Below, one piece after another: positions 12,897 to 22,046 of a stretch of 63,343 nt of DNA (position 1 is the first letter of the stretch; every line of letters starts with the position of its first letter). The stretch covers positions 1 through 63,343 of the IMG/VR virus record IMGVR_UViG_3300027749_002909; one strand, 5' to 3'. Source of the DNA: a virus. Under the pieces are notes generated by a model. That model saw nothing but the letters and a program-made list of their open reading frames with translations. It made no database searches and was not told where the DNA came from. The translations under genes were made by a program, and so were the position numbers.

Positions 12897-15137
12897 TTAA
12901 CTGCGTTTTGTAATAGATGCTACATCAATTGTTACAACTTCTTGCTTAGACATAGCTTCTTTTTCGGGTATAACTACATTAGTAGTGTCAGCCACTTTTA
13001 CTTGATAATCAGTATAGTTACTCCAATCACCAGAATCGACCCAATGTAATTTGAACGAAAAATCAACTGTTTCATTTAAATGTTTTTCTTCGTTGAGCAA
13101 ATCCATAAAATCTGCGCCGCTGCGGCCTTCTTCATCACTCCATTCTGGTTTTGCTAATTTTCTAGCACGTTTTGTTGTGTTACTTTGTAATCTGCTATAG
13201 TCTTGTGCGTAGAACGGACCCTTGCGTCCGAGTGGAGGACGCTCTCTGTCATCAAAATTGTTATCTACTTGATTAAAAATAATATCAAAATCAGCATCCC
13301 ATTTACCTTCATCAGTTATATTAAACTTATAAGTAGCGTAATACATACCGGGACCAAACTGACTCCCAAACTCTTTCAAATCTATTTCAGGGTTGAATCT
13401 TACTTCGGCTTTGTAACCACCGCGTGTTTTCCATAACATTCTAAAGAAAGGCCACATTTCATTTACTAGTGTGTCAGCAAATGGATTTATATCTGCTTTA
13501 ATTATATTGTAATCAAACTTCTCATATTCAATCTCTTTGATACACAATGGATCATTTAATTCAATTTTATAATGGTCTTTAGCCAAACTATCTCGTATCG
13601 GGTAACCTATAGGTACATCACTACATCCCTGCAAAAAATCAGCAAACATGTGAAACGTTTTAACTCTAGTCATAACGTGTGTTCCGCCTATTTTAAAGTC
13701 ATTACTGATCCAATGACCCTGATACTTATGCCAACTGATATTAAACTTATGAGGATTTTGTCCTACAATAGTTTCAGGACCTAATCCATATCCTACCCCT
13801 AGTCCTGCATTGTTGATATTGTTATTACGCATACGCCATAACAAAGTCATGCTGTCAGCATAGTCTTGCCAGTCTTCTGTAGGAAATCCTACGATCCAAT
13901 TGGTTGCTGCCCATATGCCTACTTTCTTTCCGTCAATAAAGTTCTGTTCCATTTCAGCAATAGTAACACCTTTAGCCATGTCATCTAGGACTTTTTGACT
14001 ACCGGATTCTATTCCATAGTTAAACATAATACAACCACCTGCTACTAGGTCTTTGAAGTATTCTAAATCCATACGACCGTCGCATCGTGCATACCCTGTC
14101 CATTTTATCTTCAAGTCTTTAGCAGCAACGCCCTTAACAAATGCACGTAGTTCTTTTAAATTACCGTTAACTAAACTATCGATAAACCAAATAACATCAG
14201 TACCTTTATTATAATACAACCATTCAATTTCTGTAATCAAATCAACTGCTTGGCGCTGACGATACTTCCAAAAATGAGTTTCTTCACAAAAAGTACACTT
14301 AGCTGTACACCCACGACTAATTTCAGTGTTGACGCCGTTAGGTAATTCATACAAACTAAAATCAATAGATTCATAATCTGGCATCGGTAAGCCGTTAATA
14401 TTAATGCGCTGGTCTTCTGGTTGATTTAATATTTTAGGTTCAGTGTGTACAACACCTTCTTCTACTTCATCAAGCAAGAACAATAGATTAGATTCCCCTT
14501 CACCAACCACAACGTAGTCATAGTAAGGTTCAGTTTTAAACCAACTCTTATGCACGTTTGGTCCACCTACTGCAATTTTTACATTAGGTAATCTACGTTT
14601 CAGTTCACGGCACATCCATTTGCTAGGTTCTTCACTAATATAATAGATACTGAATCCCACTACTTCAGGGTTCAATGCAACAATATCATCTACTGCTTTA
14701 CTAAGTATAGGCTCTAATACAGGATGTATATCATTCATATAAGTTTCACCTAGCCAGTGCCAACTGCTACTAGGATCCCATAATCTGAATGGAAGTTTAT
14801 TATTAGGTTGCCAATCGTTTCTATACTCGTTGTACGCACGAACATTCAAGTCCATGATATGAGTTTCATATCCTGCGCTTTTAGCGATGCCACTCAATCT
14901 AGCTAAACTAAAAGGTGGCATATATGGACTCCATTCTGGGCATAACACCAACACTAGTTTTGTCTTGCGTGTTTTGTAATCTACATATACCGGGGTTAAG
15001 TTCTTTTGTTCCGTTTTTTTAGCATAAGGAGCAATTGCTTCCATCATACTACGATGACGGGCATCCGTAATGTCCTCGGTTGGTCTTTCCTTTGGTATGA
15101 GTTTATCTACCGCAAGACTTTTTAAATTAAAATCCAA
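12897..15137 (-). CDS. B12-binding-type radical SAM protein
   Basis: 746 residues. Residues about 60-230 form a cobalamin-binding-like Rossmann domain (LVLVLCPEWSPYMPPFSLAR, VGFSIYYI, KIAVGGPNVH, VVVGEGES) but lack a clear DxHxxG, so B12 may bind base-off or not at all. Residues 277-284 hold CTAKCTFC, the CxxxCxxC of the radical SAM 4Fe-4S cluster, followed by a TIM-barrel-like stretch and a 200-residue C-terminal domain I do not recognise. Members of this family methylate or rearrange unactivated carbons. Start is TTG at 15137-15135 (no ATG nearby) with AGGAG 7 nt upstream. A TTAAATA motif lies 20 nt before the start. Confidence 0.75.
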   Translation of the reverse strand: MDFNLKSLAVDKLIPKERPTEDITDARHRSMMEAIAPYAKKTEQKNLTPVYVDYKTRKTKLVLVLCPEWSPYMPPFSLARLSGIAKSAGYETHIMDLNVRAYNEYRNDWQPNNKLPFRLWDPSSSWHWLGETYMNDIHPVLEPILSKAVDDIVALNPEVVGFSIYYISEEPSKWMCRELKRRLPNVKIAVGGPNVHKSWFKTEPYYDYVVVGEGESNLLFLLDEVEEGVVHTEPKILNQPEDQRININGLPMPDYESIDFSLYELPNGVNTEISRGCTAKCTFCEETHFWKYRQRQAVDLITEIEWLYYNKGTDVIWFIDSLVNGNLKELRAFVKGVAAKDLKIKWTGYARCDGRMDLEYFKDLVAGGCIMFNYGIESGSQKVLDDMAKGVTIAEMEQNFIDGKKVGIWAATNWIVGFPTEDWQDYADSMTLLWRMRNNNINNAGLGVGYGLGPETIVGQNPHKFNISWHKYQGHWISNDFKIGGTHVMTRVKTFHMFADFLQGCSDVPIGYPIRDSLAKDHYKIELNDPLCIKEIEYEKFDYNIIKADINPFADTLVNEMWPFFRMLWKTRGGYKAEVRFNPEIDLKEFGSQFGPGMYYATYKFNITDEGKWDADFDIIFNQVDNNFDDRERPPLGRKGPFYAQDYSRLQSNTTKRARKLAKPEWSDEEGRSGADFMDLLNEEKHLNETVDFSFKLHWVDSGDWSNYTDYQVKVADTTNVVIPEKEAMSKQEVVTIDVASITKRS

Positions 15138-15185
15138 AAATAATCTCCTATATAGACTATTTAATTGAATAATAATTAGTCTGTT

Positions 15186-17486
15186 TTATTTTGAGTAGTG
15201 ATTTATGTTTGAGTAAAAATGCGAATGATTATATTCTACTATTTCTTTTATTTGATTTTGCCAATCAATCCATTCTTTGGAAGTTTTTTGCATCAATCTG
15301 GTTATCTCTGTCCAAATAGCATCAAATCTATCATTATCGTTTTCAATGGAATCGTATGATTCGTCAATCATGGGGGCAAAAGTTTTGTAACCCATTTTTC
15401 TTAATTCAGCCATAGTATGCGGCCTGCATAATAGTATAAAAGGATGTTTCATTGCAAGACATTTAAATGTTTTTTCGGATAGAAACAAACAATCTTCAAT
15501 ATTATTATTAGGAATATTAAACAAGGTTTCGGTCACTATACTAAAATAGCTATCATCAAAATACGTGATGTCAGCAAGTGTTATATCAACTGGATTGATT
15601 CTTTCCTTTGTTATATTCAATCGTATAGGAAATATATCTTTGTTTTGCTTTATAAATTGATATTCATCTGATAATGAATCAATATTGTTCACCCACCCGT
15701 TTGATCCTTCAAAGGAGTAATAACTACGTTTTAAATAATCACTTGCTAGCACTTTTTCAAGTAATCTAACTCTATGCGCTCTAGCTACTTTATTGAAGCA
15801 AAGAAAATCCTTTGATTTTTCTTTTATTTTGTAATTAACCAAGTCTTTGTAAACATGATATTGACGTTGAGTGTGAAATTGAAAAGCATGTGCTGATAAT
15901 ATTGATATTTTATTTTTCCAATTGGTATCCTTAGCTATTTTAGAAAGATAAATTCTATCATATATTTCTTGAGCATTTGGTGATGCACATAGATAAAATA
16001 AGTTCTCTGAGTCAATTATATGACTGACTAAATTTGCAATGCGGTGAATTTTTCCAATTATAAACGGCATAACTGGTTCACCTAGTTTACTGAAGAAAAA
16101 TTTACGTGCGCCATTTTTATATGCTTCTATAATTTCAGAAACAATCATTTCAGTTGGGCGTGAAATAAATGTAGTAATAGTATCAACTTCCGCAGATATC
16201 ACATGCATTGTGTTTTCATAATCTTTCATTTCTGACCAAATATCAAGTATAACACTTTTCATATAAGGGGCAGTTGTGGGTGGAGGTTGAAAATTATGTC
16301 TCTGTCTAGTATTGCCATAATGTATTAATTCTCCCCCTCTAGCTAAATCAATTTTTCGCCACGGATCTATTATTACTGACTCTAGCCTGATGGAAGATAT
16401 TATATGCTCTACCCAATCTTCCCAGTAACCTATTAGGTATACTTCTGTCCAATCTAATTTTAAATCCAAATCATTGGTATTCTTATCATAATAATTTACA
16501 TTTCCGCCGTGCTTTTCAATATAATATCCAACTAACATACTAGCACTACCGTTAGTGTAAGGAACGCTTGGCTTATATGCTTTTCCAATTATAGTTACAT
16601 TATTACCATTTTTTAAACAGCGTAGTGCCATGCGCTCTGCTTGTACTTCTCTAGCAGTCATAATACTATCAAACAAATCATAACTTAAATCTAGCCTATC
16701 AGCCAGATAACGCAATGCAATATTATCTCTGGGATGACAAGCTCCTGCATCTCCCAATCCAGCTTTCATATAAGCAGGTCCCGTAATACGATGTGTACTT
16801 TTAGCTAGTGCTTGCGTTACAACATCAACATTGATGTTGCCATTAGTTTCAGCAACATCTTGTATCATATTAACTAATGCTAACTTTGCGCTAATAAAAG
16901 TGTTGTAGAAAATTTTTATTGATTCAGCTTCATCCCATGTACTCACTTCATATCTAGGGTCGTTTTCCATAAATAATTTATAGAACTCAATTAATTCTTT
17001 TGCATCTCCGGTTAGACTACCATCATGTGTGCCAATGATAATCATTTCAGGATTTACCATATCCCATTTAATTGTGCCCATGGCAATTAAATATGGGTTA
17101 TAAATAAATCGTGCATTAGTAATGCAAGGTTCTAGTATATTACGCACTGTCCCAGGTAATACAGTACTAATAAGAATCACTAACTGATTTTTATTTACGT
17201 ATTTGTTTACTTCAACTAGAATGTCAGTAACAATAGTATAATCAAAATCTTTGTTTGGTAAGTGACTACTTGGAGTTTCTCCACCATAGATAGGGTCGTG
17301 TGGGGTAGGAGCCGCAATAAAAATAAAATCTCTATCTTTAACTGCTTCTTCAATTGTGTTTTTCATGGGAAACATTGGTAATCTCGGAGAGATATCATAC
17401 CCCACTACATTATATCCAGCACCTACCATAACTTCGGCACAGTCTTGCCCTAATTTGCCACATCCTATCATTGCTACTGATTTCAT
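15186..17486 (-). CDS. UDP-glucose/GDP-mannose dehydrogenase fused to a glycosyltransferase-like domain
   Basis: 766 residues. Residues 1 to about 370 are a nucleotide-sugar 6-dehydrogenase: GCGKLG at 8-13 binds NAD, FYNTFISAKLALVN at 193-206 has the conserved Lys201, and GLGDAGACHPRDN at 243-255 has the catalytic Cys250. This part oxidises a UDP- or GDP-sugar to the uronic acid. Residues about 400-766 are a second domain whose end (SIVTETLF…SEKTFKCLAMKHPFIL…GYKTF…DESYD) matches the 443-residue protein at 19738-21069. The usual central and C-terminal dehydrogenase domains look shortened. The fusion implies that the oxidised sugar is passed to the second domain, which is inference. Confidence 0.75.
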   Translation of the reverse strand: MKSVAMIGCGKLGQDCAEVMVGAGYNVVGYDISPRLPMFPMKNTIEEAVKDRDFIFIAAPTPHDPIYGGETPSSHLPNKDFDYTIVTDILVEVNKYVNKNQLVILISTVLPGTVRNILEPCITNARFIYNPYLIAMGTIKWDMVNPEMIIIGTHDGSLTGDAKELIEFYKLFMENDPRYEVSTWDEAESIKIFYNTFISAKLALVNMIQDVAETNGNINVDVVTQALAKSTHRITGPAYMKAGLGDAGACHPRDNIALRYLADRLDLSYDLFDSIMTAREVQAERMALRCLKNGNNVTIIGKAYKPSVPYTNGSASMLVGYYIEKHGGNVNYYDKNTNDLDLKLDWTEVYLIGYWEDWVEHIISSIRLESVIIDPWRKIDLARGGELIHYGNTRQRHNFQPPPTTAPYMKSVILDIWSEMKDYENTMHVISAEVDTITTFISRPTEMIVSEIIEAYKNGARKFFFSKLGEPVMPFIIGKIHRIANLVSHIIDSENLFYLCASPNAQEIYDRIYLSKIAKDTNWKNKISILSAHAFQFHTQRQYHVYKDLVNYKIKEKSKDFLCFNKVARAHRVRLLEKVLASDYLKRSYYSFEGSNGWVNNIDSLSDEYQFIKQNKDIFPIRLNITKERINPVDITLADITYFDDSYFSIVTETLFNIPNNNIEDCLFLSEKTFKCLAMKHPFILLCRPHTMAELRKMGYKTFAPMIDESYDSIENDNDRFDAIWTEITRLMQKTSKEWIDWQNQIKEIVEYNHSHFYSNINHYSK

Positions 17487-18139
17487 TTTTGTTTCTCATT
17501 ATAAGGTGTAACTGTCAACTTATTTAATACATATAGTTCATCTATGTTATTGCTGTAGATTTTAATATAACCCAAGTCTTGTAGAAGTTGACTAAACATT
17601 GTATATGTCGTATTAGTATCATAGCAGTTTTCAAACTCATTAACTTCTGCCCAAATAGCCCAAGGTCTATGATTACCTATATTACTTAACACTTTGTATT
17701 CTGCCCCCTGTACATCCATATGAATAAAATTAGGAGTTACATCGTGTGTACTACAAAATGTATCTAGCCGCATTGTGTTGACTGTCTGCGGTTCTCCCCA
17801 AACAAAAGTACCAGCTGGAACTTCTGTTTTGTTTGGTTTACATATACTACCTGAATATGGCCAAGTTTCTCCATTGTATGTAGCTGATGGGTAAAAAGTT
17901 ACAGTCTCGTTAGAATCTGATAGTGCTATATGGAAGTAATTTATACCGCGTCTTTTTGCTTCGCTTGTATTACGTTCTTTCCATACATCAGCACATTCAA
18001 ATGCATATATCGTAGCATTAGGTAATAGTTGTTTAAACATTGCAGCATCTCCGTCAACTGCTGCACAACCAATATCAAATATAGACATTGCCTTGTCTCC
18101 AAAGTTTTCTATTAACCAATTGGTGTTTATGTCACTCAT
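17483..18139 (-). CDS. FkbM-family methyltransferase
   Basis: 218 residues. SIFDIGCAAVDGDA (about 19-32) is the SAM-binding loop, IYAFECADVW the acidic loop that holds the ribose, and NFIHMDVQGAEYKVL (about 156-170) the FkbM signature. FkbM enzymes O-methylate sugars or macrolides. The gene lies between an epimerase and a sugar dehydrogenase with ATGA overlaps on both sides, so a sugar is the likely substrate. Confidence 0.78.
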   Translation of the reverse strand: MSDINTNWLIENFGDKAMSIFDIGCAAVDGDAAMFKQLLPNATIYAFECADVWKERNTSEAKRRGINYFHIALSDSNETVTFYPSATYNGETWPYSGSICKPNKTEVPAGTFVWGEPQTVNTMRLDTFCSTHDVTPNFIHMDVQGAEYKVLSNIGNHRPWAIWAEVNEFENCYDTNTTYTMFSQLLQDLGYIKIYSNNIDELYVLNKLTVTPYNEKQK

Positions 18140-19113
18140 ACTAAATCTTTCTTACCTAGATCAATCTGTGTCTTTATCCATTTATATGTTTCTGTTAGCC
18201 CGTACTCTAAGTTCTCAGCAGGTGACCAATCAATCGTTTTCTTAATCAATCTGTTGTGACTATTTCTTCCTCTTACTCCCATAGGACCATCTACATTGTG
18301 TATTGAAACACTCTTATTAACTAACTTTGCAATTAAGAAAACTAAATGATTAATACTAATCATTCTTTCACTTCCCAAGTTTAATGGAACTTCACAGTCA
18401 CTAGCCATTATACGATTTATGCCTTCTATACATTCATCAATATATAAAAAACTGCGTGTTTGGTTACCCGGTCCCCATATATCTACATCACCGTGATCGT
18501 TACACATTGCTATCTTACGACACAATGCTGCGGGTGCTTTTTCTTTGCCATTGTTCCAACTACCCTTAGGGCCAAAGATATTATGAAAACGTGCGATACG
18601 CACACGCATACCATAGTTACGTGCATAAGACATATATAGTCTTTCACTAAATAGCTTCTCCCAACCATACTCACTGTCAGGTGCTGCTGGGTATGCACTA
18701 TCTTCGCTTAGTATTGGGTTATTGGGATCGGTTTGATTATGTTCAGGATACATACACGCACTACTGGAATAAAAAATATTCTTTACACCCTTCTGCTGCA
18801 TCTCATTTAATATGTTAAGATTAATCATTGCCGAGTTATGCATAATGTCCGCGTCATGTTCACCTGTAAAAATGTAACCGGCGCCTCCCATGTCAGCGGC
18901 AAGTTGATATACTTCGTCAATATCACTGTTGATTAAGTATTCAACATTACGTTGATTACGCAAATCCATTATATAAAATTTGTCAGCAGTAGATTCACTG
19001 TATTCTGGATACTTTAAATCAGCACCAATAACATAATGCCCTTGACTTTTAAATTTCTCTACTAAATGTGAACCTATAAATCCACCTGCTCCGCATACTA
19101 AAATCTTTTTCAT
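18136..19113 (-). CDS. GDP-mannose 3,5-epimerase-like NAD-dependent enzyme
   Basis: 325 residues, full length for an extended short-chain dehydrogenase. GAGGFIG at 8-14 binds NAD, SSSACMYPEH around 116-125 holds the catalytic Ser/Cys region, and Y149xxxK153 is in YGWEKLFSERLY. The run RIARFHNIFGPKGSW and the following KEKAPAALCRK are characteristic of plant-type GDP-mannose 3,5-epimerase, which converts GDP-D-mannose to GDP-L-galactose or GDP-L-gulose. Substrate is inferred from this similarity. It would supply an unusual sugar nucleotide to the surrounding transferases. Confidence 0.75.
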   Translation of the reverse strand: MKKILVCGAGGFIGSHLVEKFKSQGHYVIGADLKYPEYSESTADKFYIMDLRNQRNVEYLINSDIDEVYQLAADMGGAGYIFTGEHDADIMHNSAMINLNILNEMQQKGVKNIFYSSSACMYPEHNQTDPNNPILSEDSAYPAAPDSEYGWEKLFSERLYMSYARNYGMRVRIARFHNIFGPKGSWNNGKEKAPAALCRKIAMCNDHGDVDIWGPGNQTRSFLYIDECIEGINRIMASDCEVPLNLGSERMISINHLVFLIAKLVNKSVSIHNVDGPMGVRGRNSHNRLIKKTIDWSPAENLEYGLTETYKWIKTQIDLGKKDLV

Positions 19114-19132
19114 ATATATTTCTTTTCGTAAA

Positions 19133-19738
19133 TCATGTTCTACTCAATAATACGTTGACCGGCGTTGATGCATATAATGAAAATCCATACTGCGCCATAT
19201 GATCAATAAGAGATTGTTCTTTCTGATCATGCTCAATGCAAAGTAACTTACAACTTGGTGCCAAGTTCCAGTCAGTACTAGTAATAACTGAGTGATTCTG
19301 TCCTTCAATATCAATGCTAATAAAGTCAAAGTTACGTGAACTATATTGTTTTAATAATGAGTTTAATGTAATAGCATAATGTGTTATTGGTTTCCACTCG
19401 TAGTTATGTTCTTTTTTATGCCAGTCCCAATTCTGCATATGCTCAGATGACGTTGAACTCAATTGACCATTCTCGTAAAATATTACAAACCCTTCTGTGG
19501 TATCAATGACAGCCAATACCAATTCTGATCTAGTTCCAAACTGCTCATAGTTATTAATCAATTGGCGAAATGTCTGTGATTCTGGTTCAACTGAAATGCC
19601 AGACCATCTGTCTAACAATAACTGATATACATTACTGTAAACGATGCCGTCTGCTGCACCTACATCTAAGAATGTTCCAACAGTGTCTCCAAAGAAATCT
19701 TTAATATACTGTTGTTCTTTGTATTGACTATGATCCAT
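19133..19738 (-). CDS. FkbM-family methyltransferase (second copy)
   Basis: 201 residues. TFLDVGAADGIVYSN (about 17-31) is the SAM-binding loop, ISVEPESQTF the acidic loop and FDFISIDIEGQNHSVI (about 138-153) the FkbM core. It differs strongly from the FkbM protein at 17483-18139, so they are not a recent duplication and probably methylate different positions. It starts inside the stop of the transferase-like gene upstream (TAATG). It is followed by 19 nt of non-coding sequence. Confidence 0.75.
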   Translation of the reverse strand: MDHSQYKEQQYIKDFFGDTVGTFLDVGAADGIVYSNVYQLLLDRWSGISVEPESQTFRQLINNYEQFGTRSELVLAVIDTTEGFVIFYENGQLSSTSSEHMQNWDWHKKEHNYEWKPITHYAITLNSLLKQYSSRNFDFISIDIEGQNHSVITSTDWNLAPSCKLLCIEHDQKEQSLIDHMAQYGFSLYASTPVNVLLSRT

Positions 19739-21069
19739 TATAATTTATTCCTCACAATGTTAGATATTTTTGCAACTGCATGTCTTGTACTTGCTGTGCG
19801 AATCACTTCATAGTTATGGTCTAGTATAGGCTTCACTTTGTTTCTGAAATCTAGTATCTGCTCACTAGTCCAAGTACCAATGTATGCAGCTATCTCCATG
19901 AGTTTACGCATTCTCTCATCATGATCGGCTATATCATCATATGACTCATCCCAAAATTCACTGAAGGTTTTAAATCCTAATTCGTGCAGACCCTTCAATA
20001 CACCCTTCACTCCTACAACAATGAATGGATGCTTTTCTTTTGTAGGTTTAAAAGACTTTTCAGTTATAGATATTTCGTTGTCATAGAAATTAGTTTCCGT
20101 TACTATACTAACTAATGTTTGCTGATAAAATTGTCTAGTCTTGTTATCATAATCCTGACACATTACAGTAATGTTAGTTTCGTCATCAAGTTTCAATGGC
20201 AACCTATCAATGAATCTTTGTGTGCAATTATCATCAATTGCAAAGACATTATTCAGTCTAATTTTGTCAAAACTAGGAATAGTACTGCGTCCTGGATAGT
20301 CTTGATCTTCGTCACTAAAGCTAACCAGTGAACGGTCTACAAGATTATGTTTCTCTAAATTAACAGCCATTTCAATTCTGTGCCTGCGTATTCTACGATT
20401 CCACATTAGAAATAGTTTAGGTGGAATAATTGTTTCATCGTAAGGCGGCATATCATTTGTATTCTCTGTGTTAGGAATGAAATTTGTAAATGATGTTGGA
20501 TAAGTTACGATAGATAAACGATTGTGAGGATTATCAGGAATATTCCTAGACACACAATATTGCCCATATATTTCAGAGGCATTGATACACCCGGTGAGGT
20601 AAATAATTTTGTGTAGTGGAATTTTGTGTACATTACTGAAATAAGAGTGTAATGAATTGATATAATTATCCTGCATAAACGCTTCAATGCTATGATTAAT
20701 CAGTATATATCCGCTATTATTTCGCACATTATTAATTATGTGAAAAGGAACATGTCCAAACTCTAGTATGCCATCATGTCCGGTAAAGTATTGACTAAAA
20801 GGGATTCGCCATGTCAAAGTAAATGGTAGTATAAACGGTCTAGTTTCTGTACCGTGATCAATGGATACTGAAGGATATACTTCGTACTCACTATTATGTT
20901 CGTGAGCCTCAAAGAATTTAACTAAGTCATCTCCAAAATACTTAATAGAATCTACTTGCTTTACCCCGGTCGCTATATTAGCAAAGTTCAATATATTTGG
21001 TAGCTCAGTATTCCATATAGGCCCACGTGGGCCTATCCAATTGTACACTAATTTGATTTTGTCTGACAT
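19738..21069 (-). CDS. Putative glycosyltransferase-like protein
   Basis: 443 residues. The C-terminal 150 residues contain VSIVTETNF, SITEKSFKPTKEKHPFIVVG, LGFKTFSEFWDESYDDIADHDER. They are shared with the C-terminal domain of the dehydrogenase fusion at 15186-17486. The 'TEK-F…-PFI-G' arrangement recalls the nucleotide-sugar-binding half of GT-B or GT10-type transferases, but I cannot name a family with certainty. The N-terminal half (LVYNWIGPRGPIWN…) looks like a separate domain. No membrane segment. Context supports glycan transfer. Confidence 0.55.
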   Translation of the reverse strand: MSDKIKLVYNWIGPRGPIWNTELPNILNFANIATGVKQVDSIKYFGDDLVKFFEAHEHNSEYEVYPSVSIDHGTETRPFILPFTLTWRIPFSQYFTGHDGILEFGHVPFHIINNVRNNSGYILINHSIEAFMQDNYINSLHSYFSNVHKIPLHKIIYLTGCINASEIYGQYCVSRNIPDNPHNRLSIVTYPTSFTNFIPNTENTNDMPPYDETIIPPKLFLMWNRRIRRHRIEMAVNLEKHNLVDRSLVSFSDEDQDYPGRSTIPSFDKIRLNNVFAIDDNCTQRFIDRLPLKLDDETNITVMCQDYDNKTRQFYQQTLVSIVTETNFYDNEISITEKSFKPTKEKHPFIVVGVKGVLKGLHELGFKTFSEFWDESYDDIADHDERMRKLMEIAAYIGTWTSEQILDFRNKVKPILDHNYEVIRTASTRHAVAKISNIVRNKL

Positions 21070-21074
21070 AACTT

Positions 21075-22046
21075 TTATTTATTATTTAAGAATTTGGGTA
21101 TAATAATATCAGTGCCACAATGACAATGCTCTTTAGCGCAAACAATTTGTTTGGGACCTGCACGAGAAATATCTTTAAGTATGTGTCCAACAACACCGCC
21201 CATGCCACAACTTGCTAAACTCATTTCACCTGTAGGGTTAATAAATATTGCATCCCCAACATTGCATTTCCAACCACGAAAGAAGTTATTACCAGCAACA
21301 ATTACTTCATTGCTATTACAAACCTCAGTATGATTATCATCATATTTATTATAGCTAACCGTATAGTTGGTTCGCTTCTCTGGCTTTGGTATAGTTTGTT
21401 GATGTTCGCTTGTACAGTCGTTTATGAATTGAGTCTTTGCTGGGTCTTTGTAGGTCCAGGGCCCTGCATTAACACTCATTTCATCAAATAGAGGTGTCCA
21501 CTCTAAGAAGTAGTTTGGCATCACTGTTTTTAAATGCTTACCAAACTCAACTACTTCCCAAAATCTTTCTTCATGCAACAACATCTTAGTAGCTAAGTAA
21601 TTTACTTTGTCACAGAGATATATGCTATTTTCTTCGTATCGTTGTTTGTCGGCAAATTCTACGTGAAAGCTAGCAACAACATCATCAAACAGATAGTGAT
21701 TCTTTTCCCACCAAGCTAAGGGACGACTTAAGTTAGTATTAACTGCTAGAGTAGCTTGGGGCAATTCTTTGTATAACCATTCACAAATTGGTATAAAGTT
21801 GCGCCATGCAGTAGGTTCACCCCCGCTAAAGAAAAACTTAAAGTTCTTGTACCCGACCGCTTTATATCTGCCAATAATAGTTTCTAAATTTTGTATGTAC
21901 AAATCTAGATTACCGTTATTTACATCAGTACCTCCCCAATTACCCGGATTGCAATAACTGCATTTAAAGTTACAATAATTATTTACTTGCCATGTAATTG
22001 CTAGATACGGCTCAGGGGCTTCAATTGCTATTAACTTGCTGCCCAT
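21075..22046 (-). CDS. Radical SAM protein with SPASM-like C-terminus
   Basis: 323 residues. CNFKCSYC (Cys25, 29, 32) binds the radical SAM cluster and SGGEPTAW (74-81) contacts SAM. The C-terminal third has a Cys series WKCNVG, LASCGMGG, CAKEHCHC that could hold an auxiliary iron-sulfur cluster, as in SPASM or twitch enzymes. The overall length fits the anaerobic sulfatase-maturase/peptide-modifying group. The substrate is unknown. It overlaps the end of the upstream twitch protein by 16 nt. Confidence 0.78.
   Translation of the reverse strand: MGSKLIAIEAPEPYLAITWQVNNYCNFKCSYCNPGNWGGTDVNNGNLDLYIQNLETIIGRYKAVGYKNFKFFFSGGEPTAWRNFIPICEWLYKELPQATLAVNTNLSRPLAWWEKNHYLFDDVVASFHVEFADKQRYEENSIYLCDKVNYLATKMLLHEERFWEVVEFGKHLKTVMPNYFLEWTPLFDEMSVNAGPWTYKDPAKTQFINDCTSEHQQTIPKPEKRTNYTVSYNKYDDNHTEVCNSNEVIVAGNNFFRGWKCNVGDAIFINPTGEMSLASCGMGGVVGHILKDISRAGPKQIVCAKEHCHCGTDIIIPKFLNNK

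Noticed and set aside
21070-21083. AATAAATA before 21069 as a firm promoter
   Set aside because: It is made largely of Asn/Lys codons and the stop of the upstream gene (AAT AAT AAA TAA), so chance is a good explanation; it is mentioned only within the spacing finding.
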